DNA from: an uncultured Ruminococcus sp.
GTDB lineage: Bacteria; Bacillota; Clostridia; Oscillospirales; Ruminococcaceae
DNA length: 35,073 bases
Assembly (NCBI GenBank): GCA_937910385.1
Contig: CALEPT010000242.1
Span: forward strand, 1-35,073
Direction of reading: 5' to 3'
Shown one piece after another: positions 16,000 to 23,726 of the stretch. The notes beneath the pieces are model-generated. The model did no database searches. It was not told the origin of the DNA and saw only the letters and a list, made by a program, of their open reading frames with translations. Within the stretch, counting starts at the first letter, position 1; each line of letters opens with the position of its first letter. The position numbers were made by a program, and so were the translations under genes.

Positions 16000-17127
16000 T
16001 CACCTCGCCGAGATAAAGCTTCTCAAATAGCTGTATGTCTTTTCACGCTCTTCCTTTATAATGCTGTCAGTAACGCTGTAATCTATACTCTTATCCATAA
16101 GTGACGAAATATCATTGAACGTGTCGATTTTTCTGTTGGTCAGCCTCAGACGGCTGAGAAGATCGATCAGCTTTTCAGAATTACCGTATCCGCTGCTGCG
16201 GACTATCGAAACAAAATCCCTGTGTGTAATTACGGAAAGTATAGTTCCGTGGAAAGTATCCGTCACAACTTTATCTGCGTGCTGAAAATATGCTATAACA
16301 GTAAACGGGTCGCAGTCGATGAATTTGTCGCAGCAGCTCTGAACTCCGCCTATACAGAATATTTTCAGACCTTTTTTATCGGCATATTGCCTTATAAGGC
16401 GGCATTCCTCTTCAGTGAACCTGTTGGAATATCCATACAGGATCATATATCCTGTTTCGGGAACAGATGATGGTATCTTACTGCATTTACCGACGAAATC
16501 ATACATCAGGACGGGATCAAGGTTATAGACCGGATCCTTGCCGGTAAGCTCCTTTATTATCTCTCCGCTGTTAGCATCGCGTACCGAGATAGCGTCAAGC
16601 TCCTTAAGCCACCCTGCTACCTTATCCTTTACATTGTACTGCTCAAGCTTTTGCATGGTAGTATTTCCGAAAGACGCAGCATAGCTGATGACCTTCTCGG
16701 CAGTCTGACCCACTCCGAACAATTCCGGTGAAAAGCCGACATTAGGATTATCCTGCACGCAATTAAACACCTCATCGCTGCCGATCACTAACAGATCAAC
16801 GTCGGGTGCATAATGGAGGCTTTCATCTATTCCCAGATACGGATAGTAGTTTTTAGCATAATTCTTTTTATATCTTATAAACCGGAGCTTCTCAGCTAAA
16901 GGAGCTTTGCTCTTCATTACCTCGGCAGCCTTTGAAAGCTTTCGTGAAAAGCCCTTTTCGCCGTTATCAGAAACAAGACATTCACCCGGATAATAATCAG
17001 CAAACTGTACTTGACAGCCTATATCCTCCAATATACTTTTCAGTCCGAATGCCTGAAGAAAAGAACCATAATTGAATATTCTCTGCATTGAAAGAATTCC
17101 GGCTTTTTTTATTCGTGTCTCACTCAT
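16000..17127 (-). CDS. Polysaccharide pyruvyl transferase family protein
   Basis: 375 residues, with the typical opening KAGILSMQRIFNYGSFLQAFGL and later LVIGSDEVFNCVQD, NLDPVLMYDF and KVVTDTFHGTILSV, which are the conserved blocks of the PF04230 family. Members use phosphoenolpyruvate to put a pyruvate ketal on a sugar, giving the glycan negative charge. The substrate sugar is not predictable. Its ATG overlaps the stop of the previous gene (ATGA) and its stop overlaps the next start, so it is tightly coupled with the FrhB-like gene. Confidence 0.88.
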   Translation of the reverse strand: MSETRIKKAGILSMQRIFNYGSFLQAFGLKSILEDIGCQVQFADYYPGECLVSDNGEKGFSRKLSKAAEVMKSKAPLAEKLRFIRYKKNYAKNYYPYLGIDESLHYAPDVDLLVIGSDEVFNCVQDNPNVGFSPELFGVGQTAEKVISYAASFGNTTMQKLEQYNVKDKVAGWLKELDAISVRDANSGEIIKELTGKDPVYNLDPVLMYDFVGKCSKIPSSVPETGYMILYGYSNRFTEEECRLIRQYADKKGLKIFCIGGVQSCCDKFIDCDPFTVIAYFQHADKVVTDTFHGTILSVITHRDFVSIVRSSGYGNSEKLIDLLSRLRLTNRKIDTFNDISSLMDKSIDYSVTDSIIKEEREKTYSYLRSFISAR

Positions 17128-17621
17128 AGGAACAGCCTCTGTACGATTTTTTCTAAATTTTCATTAAACTTAACATTATTGCTTTGCAGCGAAGCCGGCA
17201 TCGAGCTGACGATGCTGTCATAATTAACTATCATGTCTGAAATCTTGTTTATGTCGTCAGCAACGATTATATTGCCCTGACGTTCCGCTACTGCATTGGC
17301 AAATTCCAACTGGTGGTCGTTTACGTGCTCATTGAACTTTTTCCTGCGCGGTACGACTATCGGGATCTTGCCTATCTGCAAAGGCATAATAAAGCTTGAA
17401 GGACCTCCGTGAGTAATAACTATCCTTGCGTCGGCGACCATCTTAACCATTTCCTGATACGGATAAAGCTTGCTCCACTGACAATATTTCGGTTCGTATG
17501 TACTGAATCCGGTTTGTATAATTACGTCTTCTGTTATAACTCCGGTCTCTTTAAGCTTGTCTATTTTTTTTACGAGCCTGTTAAAAGGCTGCTCATGCGT
17601 TCCAACAGTAACAAAGATCAT
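17124..17621 (-). CDS. Alg13/PssE-like glycosyltransferase subunit
   Basis: 165 residues, equal to the C-terminal, nucleotide-sugar-binding half of a GT28 enzyme. Features: IFVTVGTHEQPFNRLV (2-17), HGGPSS (71-76) and PRRKKFNEHVNDHQ (91-104), all hallmarks of PssE/EpsF/Cps14G-type proteins. It needs a membrane partner of Alg14/PssD type, which is the gene directly upstream, to form one active transferase. Such pairs usually add the second sugar to the undecaprenyl-linked first sugar. AGGAG lies 8 bases before the ATG. Sugar specificity cannot be read. Confidence 0.9.
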   Translation of the reverse strand: MIFVTVGTHEQPFNRLVKKIDKLKETGVITEDVIIQTGFSTYEPKYCQWSKLYPYQEMVKMVADARIVITHGGPSSFIMPLQIGKIPIVVPRRKKFNEHVNDHQLEFANAVAERQGNIIVADDINKISDMIVNYDSIVSSMPASLQSNNVKFNENLEKIVQRLFL

Positions 17622-17638
17622 ATTTTATGCTCCTAAAA

Positions 17639-18109
17639 TCAAAAAATACTGCCAAGATTAATGGCTTTTGGATATACTTTTTTCATTTCGTCCCACTCAA
17701 CAATAAATTTATCAACGATAGGATACACTAATTTACCCGTCACAGTAGGCTTATCTATGCGGTCAAACACCTCAATATAGATAAGCTTAGCTCCTCTTAA
17801 TTTCCCTAACCAGAAAAAAGGCACTGCAACAGCCGCTCCTGAAGAAATTATCAGATCAGGCTTTTCTTTGCGAAGCACCTTGATGGCAAGGAAAGTATTT
17901 CTTACAAGGTTTTTGAGATTTCTGTTTGTAGGATAATAGCAGGCATACATTTTTTCGCCTTTAAGGATACTGCGCGCATCCTCCTTATCAAACGTTACCC
18001 AGAATCTTTTTTTATTTTCCCAAAACGGCTTAAGCATATACAAATGCGTTAAATGCCCTCCGCTGGAGCCAACCAAACAAATCTTTATGTCATTATTCTT
18101 TTTTTTCAT
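17639..18109 (-). CDS. Alg14/PssD-like glycosyltransferase membrane subunit
   Basis: 156 residues. N-terminal ICLVGSSGGHLTHLYML (10-26) and DLIISSGAAVAVPFFWLGK are hallmarks of the Alg14/PssD/EpsE family, the acceptor-binding and membrane-tethering half of a split GT28 enzyme. First gene of the cluster. The start at 18109 (MKKKNND) gives the family's normal N-terminus; ATGs at 18124 and 18145 would add 5 or 12 residues of uncharacteristic sequence. The ribosome binding site (AAGGA) is 14 bases away, rather far, so the start is the least certain part. Promoter at 18203-18231. Confidence 0.87.
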   Translation of the reverse strand: MKKKNNDIKICLVGSSGGHLTHLYMLKPFWENKKRFWVTFDKEDARSILKGEKMYACYYPTNRNLKNLVRNTFLAIKVLRKEKPDLIISSGAAVAVPFFWLGKLRGAKLIYIEVFDRIDKPTVTGKLVYPIVDKFIVEWDEMKKVYPKAINLGSIF

Positions 18110-18202
18110 TACGCTATCACACATCCTTAGAAATGATCTGCTCATAAATTTTTATCTCAGAATAAAGCTTTTCGCATAATTTTAAATAGTTTCTCATGAT
18201 TA

Positions 18203-18231
18203 ATTGTAACACAGCAAATTAGTGTTGTCAA
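18203..18231 (-). promoter_or_regulatory. Near-consensus promoter of the polysaccharide cluster
   Basis: On the - strand: perfect TTGACA (18231-18226), 17-bp spacer, TACAAT (18208-18203). Transcription should start near 18196, about 85 bases before the first confident start codon. No operator palindrome was recognised over it. Confidence 0.85.
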
Positions 18232-18481
18232 GCGATATTTCAAGGAAAGAGATAACAAATCAATATTTTAGGCAAAATACTCAGTCATGATTATACAAGC
18301 GGTAAATTCAAGGTGGAATTCAACATTTATCTGCGCAGAATATCCGATACAACTGCCAATTTTACGAATATAACGCAGCTCATGAATAAGAAAATATTTT
18401 TACTTATGTGAGTATATTTAAACCAGCCAAATATCATTGTTTATCGCGCTGCTGCTCAACTCGTTAACTTGGGAAACAATG
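18232..18481. other. Intergenic region upstream of the polysaccharide promoter
   Basis: About 250 bases, AT-rich, between the promoter and the terminator of the cohesin-lipoprotein gene. No convincing gene: the open frames present are under 40 codons without ribosome binding sites. It may hold regulator sites, but I see no strong inverted repeat. Confidence 0.5.
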
Positions 18482-18526
18482 AAAAAAACTGCCGCACAGA
18501 GGATCGATCATCTCTTGAACGGCAGT
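18482..18526 (-). terminator. Intrinsic terminator after the cohesin-lipoprotein gene
   Basis: On the - strand: ACTGCCG (18526-18520) pairs with CGGCAGT (18494-18488), with an inner AGAG/CTCT pairing, and the stem runs straight into seven Ts (18488-18482). It lies 7 bases past the stop and ends the long gene run coming from the right. Confidence 0.85.
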
Positions 18527-18532
18527 GTTCTA

Positions 18533-19183
18533 TCATTCTATAGTTACAGTTCCGCCGACGGCATGTTCAAAGGCATACTTTTCAAACTCGGCCGAACCTG
18601 CGGTATTTGAAAAAATATCAGTGCTCTGATAATATAAGTCCACATTATAGACCGCTCCCACAGCCGCAGTCTCAGGTATCTGGAAATAAAACGTCGCAAT
18701 ATCGCCATCCTGACCATAGTCTCCGTTAAACATTGCAGTTATGAAAACGCAGCCCTGACGAGCCTTTATCAATTCCTCGGGCAGTCCTTCCTGCCATTCC
18801 ATCGACACTACACCTGTTGCAAATTCAAGAGCCGTGCCTTTCTGGAATTCCACAAGGCGCTCTTCTTCGTTTTTAAGAACGCAGTCGAACACATCAGGAA
18901 AGGTGATGTGGATACCGCACATATTCCATTTCAGGTCTGCGTTGCTTACGGAAAGAGTTACTTCCGCAATACCGCCTGCCTTTGCGGTAGTATTACTCAG
19001 GGTCAGCTGAGGTCCTTCGGGAATATCCGCAATATCCGCAAATTTTTCCGAAAATTCGCTATAGCCGTACATATTCGTCTTATCGGAGCTGCTGTCCTTA
19101 CCGCTGTCATTGCTTGAGCAGGAGGTCATGAACGAAGCCGCCATGACCGCTGCGGCAAGCAGCGAAACGAGCTTAGTCTTCAT
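18533..19183 (-). CDS. Lipoprotein with a cohesin-like domain
   Basis: 216 residues. Signal peptide 1-21 with lipobox FMTSC (acylated Cys22), then a Ser/Asp/Lys-rich tether to about 50. Residues ~55-216 look like a single cohesin: PQLTLSNTTAKAGGIAEVTL and VSNADLKWNMCGIHI at the start; GDYGQDGDIATFYFQIP, VGAVYNVDLYY and a closing GGTVTIE at the end, the order of strands seen in type I cohesins and carbohydrate-binding relatives. It would be anchored on the outer face of the membrane and could hold dockerin enzymes. The ATG at 19183 overlaps the clpE-like 3' end by 11 bases, with GAGGAG 10 bases upstream. Cohesin-type recognition is by pattern; a CBM or other beta-sandwich with cohesin-like topology is the alternative. 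Confidence 0.72.
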   Translation of the reverse strand: MKTKLVSLLAAAVMAASFMTSCSSNDSGKDSSSDKTNMYGYSEFSEKFADIADIPEGPQLTLSNTTAKAGGIAEVTLSVSNADLKWNMCGIHITFPDVFDCVLKNEEERLVEFQKGTALEFATGVVSMEWQEGLPEELIKARQGCVFITAMFNGDYGQDGDIATFYFQIPETAAVGAVYNVDLYYQSTDIFSNTAGSAEFEKYAFEHAVGGTVTIE

Positions 19184-21497
19184 TTTCAGGCTTCTCCTCA
19201 CTGCCGATGACGATCAGCTCGTCATTTTCGGCGGAAACAGCTATCTCGCTAACCTGCGAGGCACGTTCGATGATTATTTCTGCGATCTTATCCTCTATCT
19301 CCTGACGGATAACCCGGCGGATATCTCGCGCGCCGTATGGCTTGCCGTAGGATCTCTCCGCGATGAGGTCAAGCGCCTCCTGCGTATACGAAAGAGTAAT
19401 GTCCTTTTCGGCAAGCGGCTCCTTCATTTCGTCGAGCATAAGCGCCGCGATGCTTGCAAAGTTCTCCTTTGTGAGCTGTCTGAATACGACTACCTCGTCT
19501 ATACGGCTGATGAACTCGGGTCGCAGGAAATCGCGCAGCCCCTTCATTGCCTTATCCTTGGTTATCTCATCGGCAGTCCTGTTGAAGCCGACTCCTACGC
19601 TCTTATCGGTCGAGCCCGCATTGGAGGTCATGCAGATGATAGTGTTCTCAAAATTTACAGTCCTTCCGTGAGCGTCGTCCACCTTGCCCTCATCGAGTAT
19701 CTGCATGAGGATATTCATAACGTCCGGGTGAGCTTTTTCGATCTCGTCAAAGAGTATTACCGAATATGGTCTGCGGCGAACCTTTTCCGTGAGCTGTCCC
19801 GCCTCGTCGTAACCGACGTAGCCAGGAGGCGAACCTATCATTCTCGCAACAGAATGCTTTTCCATATATTCGGTCATATCAAGGCGTATCAGCGGCTCGG
19901 GAGAGTCAAACATCTCCTCCGCAAGAGCCTTTACAAGCTCTGTCTTGCCGACGCCTGTGGGTCCCACGAAGATGAATGAAGCCGGTCTGCGGCGCTTATT
20001 AAGATGAACTCTTGTACGCTTTATCGCTCTTGTAAGGAGTTCAACAGCTTCGTCCTGACCGAGCACGCGCTTTTTCAGGTTTTCCTCAAGGTGTGCTATC
20101 TTCAGGAACTCGGTCTCTTTTATCTTGCTTGCGGGGATACCGGTCCACAGCTCTACGACCTTGGCTATATCCTCCTCTGTGACCTGAACATTCTCTGCCT
20201 TTTCTTTAAGCTTTTCCTCAGCCTCGCGGGCATGGATAAGCTTGCCCTTGACCTCCGCAAGTGCCTGATAGTCGATATCATCCTGCTCTGTTATGCTTTT
20301 TTCAACGCCCTCCATAACGGCTATCTCTTTTTTCAGCTTGTCGTACTCGGCTATTTCGGGCGAACGTATGCAAGCTCTTGCGCAGCCCTCGTCAAGCAGG
20401 TCTATCGCTTTGTCGGGGAGAAAGCGGTCGGTGATGTAGCGCTCGGAAAGCACTGCGCACACCCTTACGAGATAATCTGAAATGTGTACCTTGTGGTACT
20501 CCTCATAGTATTTCTTTATACCAAGGAGCACACTGACGGTGTCCTCGATAGTAGGCTCAGTGACCGTAACGGGCTGGAAACGCCTTTCGAGAGCAGAGTC
20601 CTTTTCGATATATTTACGGTATTCTCCGAATGTCGTCGCACCTATGACCTGCACCTCGCCTCTTGAAAGAGCCGGCTTGAGGATATTAGCGGCGTTCATT
20701 GAGCCCTCGGAATCTCCTGCTCCGACAAGATTGTGGACCTCATCTATAAACAGGATTATGTTGCCCTCGCGCTTTACCTCATCAACAAGTCCCTTTACTC
20801 GGCTCTCGAACTGTCCGCGGAACTGAGTTCCCGCAACAAGCGCAGTCAGATCAAGAAGATAGAGCTTCTTATCAGCAAGATTGAACGGAACGTTCCCCTC
20901 GTTTATACGCTGAGCGATGCCTTCGGCGATAGCGGTCTTTCCGACGCCGGGCTCACCTATAAGGCAGGGATTATTCTTAGTTCTTCTTGAAAGTATCTGT
21001 ATAACTCGCGCGATCTCCTTATCTCTGCCGATTATGCGGTCGAGTTCGCCGTCCGCAGCCTTTTGCGAGAGATTGGTGCAGTAGCTTCCGAGGAATTTCA
21101 GCTCCTTGGATTTTTTCTCCTTGCGCGAGTTGAAAAGTCCTTTCTTTTCGCGTTTTTCTTCCTGTTCATGACGCGGAGCACGGTCTCCCGACGGTGGCTG
21201 TGATTCATTACTGCTGCCATCATCGTTCATTCCGAACATATTCGTGATAAAATCAGGCATGAGACCCGAACCGCCCATTTCAAAGCTGTCGCCGTCAAGC
21301 ATACCCATCATCTGATCTGAGAGCTGATCGAGCTCCTCGTCGGTTATACCGAGTCTGTCCATATATTCGGCTACCTGCGGTATTTTCCTTTCCCTTGCGC
21401 AGGACAGACAAAGTCCCTCATTTTTCTTTTCGTTTCCCTGAACGGAGGTGATAAAGACCACCGCAGGGCGTTTTTTGCAATTGCTGCACATTATCAT
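19173..21497 (-). CDS. clpE: ClpE-like Hsp100 ATPase with N-terminal zinc finger
   Basis: 774 residues. Zinc finger Cys4-x2-Cys7...Cys30-x2-Cys33 at the N-terminus, a low-complexity charged linker (~60-130), then AAA+ domain 1 (Walker A GEPGVGKT 181-188; Walker B ILFIDEVH ~248-255), a middle region (~380-440) and AAA+ domain 2 (Walker A GPTGVGKT 512-519; Walker B VILFDEIE). The VGVGF near 634-638 resembles the loop through which ClpC/ClpE dock on ClpP. The zinc finger in place of the double Clp_N repeat is the ClpE/McsA arrangement. Expected job: unfolding damaged proteins for ClpP. GGAGG lies 10 bases before the first ATG. No CtsR box was seen in the 39-base gap upstream. ClpC is the alternative name some databases would give. 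Confidence 0.9.
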   Translation of the reverse strand: MIMCSNCKKRPAVVFITSVQGNEKKNEGLCLSCARERKIPQVAEYMDRLGITDEELDQLSDQMMGMLDGDSFEMGGSGLMPDFITNMFGMNDDGSSNESQPPSGDRAPRHEQEEKREKKGLFNSRKEKKSKELKFLGSYCTNLSQKAADGELDRIIGRDKEIARVIQILSRRTKNNPCLIGEPGVGKTAIAEGIAQRINEGNVPFNLADKKLYLLDLTALVAGTQFRGQFESRVKGLVDEVKREGNIILFIDEVHNLVGAGDSEGSMNAANILKPALSRGEVQVIGATTFGEYRKYIEKDSALERRFQPVTVTEPTIEDTVSVLLGIKKYYEEYHKVHISDYLVRVCAVLSERYITDRFLPDKAIDLLDEGCARACIRSPEIAEYDKLKKEIAVMEGVEKSITEQDDIDYQALAEVKGKLIHAREAEEKLKEKAENVQVTEEDIAKVVELWTGIPASKIKETEFLKIAHLEENLKKRVLGQDEAVELLTRAIKRTRVHLNKRRRPASFIFVGPTGVGKTELVKALAEEMFDSPEPLIRLDMTEYMEKHSVARMIGSPPGYVGYDEAGQLTEKVRRRPYSVILFDEIEKAHPDVMNILMQILDEGKVDDAHGRTVNFENTIICMTSNAGSTDKSVGVGFNRTADEITKDKAMKGLRDFLRPEFISRIDEVVVFRQLTKENFASIAALMLDEMKEPLAEKDITLSYTQEALDLIAERSYGKPYGARDIRRVIRQEIEDKIAEIIIERASQVSEIAVSAENDELIVIGSEEKPENED

Positions 21498-21536
21498 CAG
21501 GCAGTAACCTCCAGTTATATATTGCCGCCTGTTATT

Positions 21537-22433
21537 TTACAGGCTGAGAACAAGGTTGTAAACATATTTGAATATATAAGTATTATCTATAGCTTCAAAG
21601 TTGAAGAACAGCATTTTGTCATCGCCGAGTATAACGTATAATCTTACCATAACAGCTACAGCAAACACAAGTGCTGCTCCGTTGAATATTCCCAAGAAAC
21701 CGCCGAATACCCGTGCTCCGATGCTGCCGCCGGATGTATCGTTCCTGCCCAGCGCATGAGAGATAAAAAGCGTTATTATAAGCAATATGAAGAAGACCGC
21801 AAGGAATAATATCAGGCGTATTATCCCCTGATACGGCATTGCAACATAGTTCTTTGCTATGTATTCTGCTGCCGGACCTTTATCCTCAAAATCCATCAAC
21901 AGAGGGATAAGCTCCTCAAATTTATCGGGGTGATTTCTTATCTCCTCTGCGGCAGATTCCGCAGCATAAGGAGTCAGGTATTCGGAAACCACCTTGATCG
22001 TGTATTGAGCATAGCCCTCATGGAGCTGTGTAAGGAACTCTTCCTTCTCGGCAAATTTCTTGCCTTTTGCGTCTGTTACGTATTTATATACCTTTGAATC
22101 TACATCGGTTCCGTCGATAAAGATGCTTTCGAGTTTATCCTCCTTGAGCGTGAGATTATAGTCGAGAGATTGCAGATATATCTGCATATTCTCTGTAAAA
22201 TCCGTATATCCCAGCGTTTTTCTTATCTTAACGGCATTTCTTGATTCAACACTGCTTGAATAGAAAGACGTCGCTATACCTCCGCTTACGGAAAAAGCTA
22301 TAAAAAACGATAATATAAATCCCGCAAGTGAAGCTGAAGAACGAAGCGCATTCTTCCTCGCTGATAAAAAAATACATATAAGAACTATCGCAACCGCGAT
22401 AACATCATAGAACCACCAGAATTGTGTACCCAT
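21537..22433 (-). CDS. CvpA-like membrane protein
   Basis: 298 residues with two membrane segments at the N-terminus (~8-22, 32-52), a ~150-residue extracytoplasmic region rich in charged residues, and two more (~205-230, 245-272) with a GGSIGARVFGGFLGIFNGAALVF stretch split between them, the Gly-rich helix pair of CvpA-type proteins. Function is not established; CvpA relatives are tied to envelope homeostasis. The gene's ribosome binding site is 33 bases from the ATG with a stem-loop in between (see 22441-22474). Confidence 0.7.
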   Translation of the reverse strand: MGTQFWWFYDVIAVAIVLICIFLSARKNALRSSASLAGFILSFFIAFSVSGGIATSFYSSSVESRNAVKIRKTLGYTDFTENMQIYLQSLDYNLTLKEDKLESIFIDGTDVDSKVYKYVTDAKGKKFAEKEEFLTQLHEGYAQYTIKVVSEYLTPYAAESAAEEIRNHPDKFEELIPLLMDFEDKGPAAEYIAKNYVAMPYQGIIRLILFLAVFFILLIITLFISHALGRNDTSGGSIGARVFGGFLGIFNGAALVFAVAVMVRLYVILGDDKMLFFNFEAIDNTYIFKYVYNLVLSL

Positions 22434-22440
22434 ATTTTCT

Positions 22441-22474
22441 GCGCAGCTCAGTTGGCGCTGCGCCTGCCTCCTTT
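22441..22474 (-). promoter_or_regulatory. Distant Shine-Dalgarno bridged by a stem-loop (CvpA-like gene)
   Basis: AAAGGAGG (22474-22467) is the only good ribosome binding site, but 33 bases separate it from the ATG at 22433. A 7-bp stem, GCGCAGC with GCTGCGC (22463-22457 and 22447-22441), lies between. Folding it leaves 10 unpaired bases between the two, which is a normal spacing. A 9-residue frame (ATG at 22477, stop at 22448) overlaps the structure. The codon before the ATG in frame is preceded by TGA, so no earlier start exists. Confidence 0.55.
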
Positions 22475-22535
22475 CATATTATTGATCCCCGGTGTATATC
22501 CGGATATTTGTATTGCGTTAAAATCAATACTTACA

Positions 22536-23705
22536 TCATGATTCATAATCTATACGGTCTATCTTATTATATCCTTTCAGGAAAATATGATCACCGCTTC
22601 TTTCAAAGCCTGTATAAGAATCGTTGACATCTGCAGTTGATCTCAGTCCTCCGCCGAAATCATAGGCGAGTACCTTTCCTTGACATAGTACATATGCCAG
22701 ACCGCTGTATACAACGACGTCCACGGCGGGGGATTCGAGCTCTATTTCGAGCGGTTCAGATCTTTCATCTGAAAACAGCGCCATTGTGTATTTTCGTCTG
22801 TCGTCATTATTTACAGCCACAGCAGATTTTCCTCCGCTGCTCGCGCCTCCGGCAAGATCGCCGTCGTACTGATAATATGAGCTTATCTGCCCTTTATCGT
22901 CAACATATCCGCACGCCTCCATACCAAGGACGAATGCTCCCGAATCAAAGCCGTATACCTCAAGTCCGAGGGTGTTGATACCGGGCGAATTCCATATCTC
23001 GCCGCTTTCACTGAAGCTGAGTCTGCTGACCTTTGTGACAAGTCCGCCGTTTTCCGCGGTAATATAGCTTATGACACAGCCCGTGCTGCTTCCGGTGAAG
23101 CTGAGATCGCTCACCATTTCTATGCATTTTCGCTCATATATCGTTTTTCCCTTTTTATCATAGATATGCACCTCACAGCTGTAATTTTCCGATTTCGTAA
23201 CTACAGCCGCATATCCCTGTGAGCTCAGACGTGCAAAAAGGATACCGCTTTCAAACTTTTTGTCATATATTACAGAATCCGGATCTTCAAGGCTCAGCTC
23301 GTCTCCGCCGTTTTCATAAACAAGAACTTTACCGCCTGCCGAACGCATTACAGGGTTGGTATATGCGTGCTGACGCTTTTTCAGAAGAGCACCCTCGGTA
23401 TCATAGTAATATGTGTATGTATCGCTGAGCAGAACCAAAGTATCTCCCGACAGATCGAGCTGATAGTCAGCATCTCCGTTCACACCGATAGGGAAATTTC
23501 CCTCCGCAAGCGTTCCGGTATTTACTATCGTCCTATATTGCTTTCCTATTCCCCTGAGCTTATTATACCATCTGTCTCTTGTAATGTAAAGGGCTGCGGC
23601 AACAGCTGCTATAAGCAGTATAATAAAGATTCTGATTATTCGTTTTTTTCTTTTTTTTCGGTTTTTCAGATCGACAATATCATCTGCATCATACATTGTC
23701 GGCAC
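22536..23705 (-). CDS. Membrane-anchored beta-propeller-like protein (DUF5711-like)
   Basis: 389 residues: short basic cytoplasmic segment (RKKRKKR, ~15-22), one membrane anchor (~23-43) and a large extracytoplasmic region with repeated beta-strand motifs (LVLLSDTYTYYYDTEG, KVLVYENGGDEL, YAAVVTKSENYSCEVHIYD and others), typical of a propeller. The domain is close to what databases call DUF5711; function unknown. The GTG at 23705 is preferred since AAGGAGG lies 10 bases upstream; the ATG at 23696 would be 19 bases away. It starts 21 bases after truA. Confidence 0.72.
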   Translation of the reverse strand: MPTMYDADDIVDLKNRKKRKKRIIRIFIILLIAAVAAALYITRDRWYNKLRGIGKQYRTIVNTGTLAEGNFPIGVNGDADYQLDLSGDTLVLLSDTYTYYYDTEGALLKKRQHAYTNPVMRSAGGKVLVYENGGDELSLEDPDSVIYDKKFESGILFARLSSQGYAAVVTKSENYSCEVHIYDKKGKTIYERKCIEMVSDLSFTGSSTGCVISYITAENGGLVTKVSRLSFSESGEIWNSPGINTLGLEVYGFDSGAFVLGMEACGYVDDKGQISSYYQYDGDLAGGASSGGKSAVAVNNDDRRKYTMALFSDERSEPLEIELESPAVDVVVYSGLAYVLCQGKVLAYDFGGGLRSTADVNDSYTGFERSGDHIFLKGYNKIDRIDYES

Positions 23706-23726
23706 GATATGTCATCCTCCTTCCAT

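Noticed and set aside
18117..18197. 26-codon frame starting almost at the predicted transcript start (- strand)
   Set aside because: It could be a leaderless leader peptide, but there is no regulatory codon run or attenuator hairpin and no conservation can be tested here.
18287..18373. 28-codon + strand frame in the intergenic region
   Set aside because: No ribosome binding site, no recognisable sequence.
19110..19979. Long + strand open frame of 289 codons
   Set aside because: Lies antisense to the conserved clpE-like gene, has no ribosome site and no recognisable domain; it is a shadow frame.
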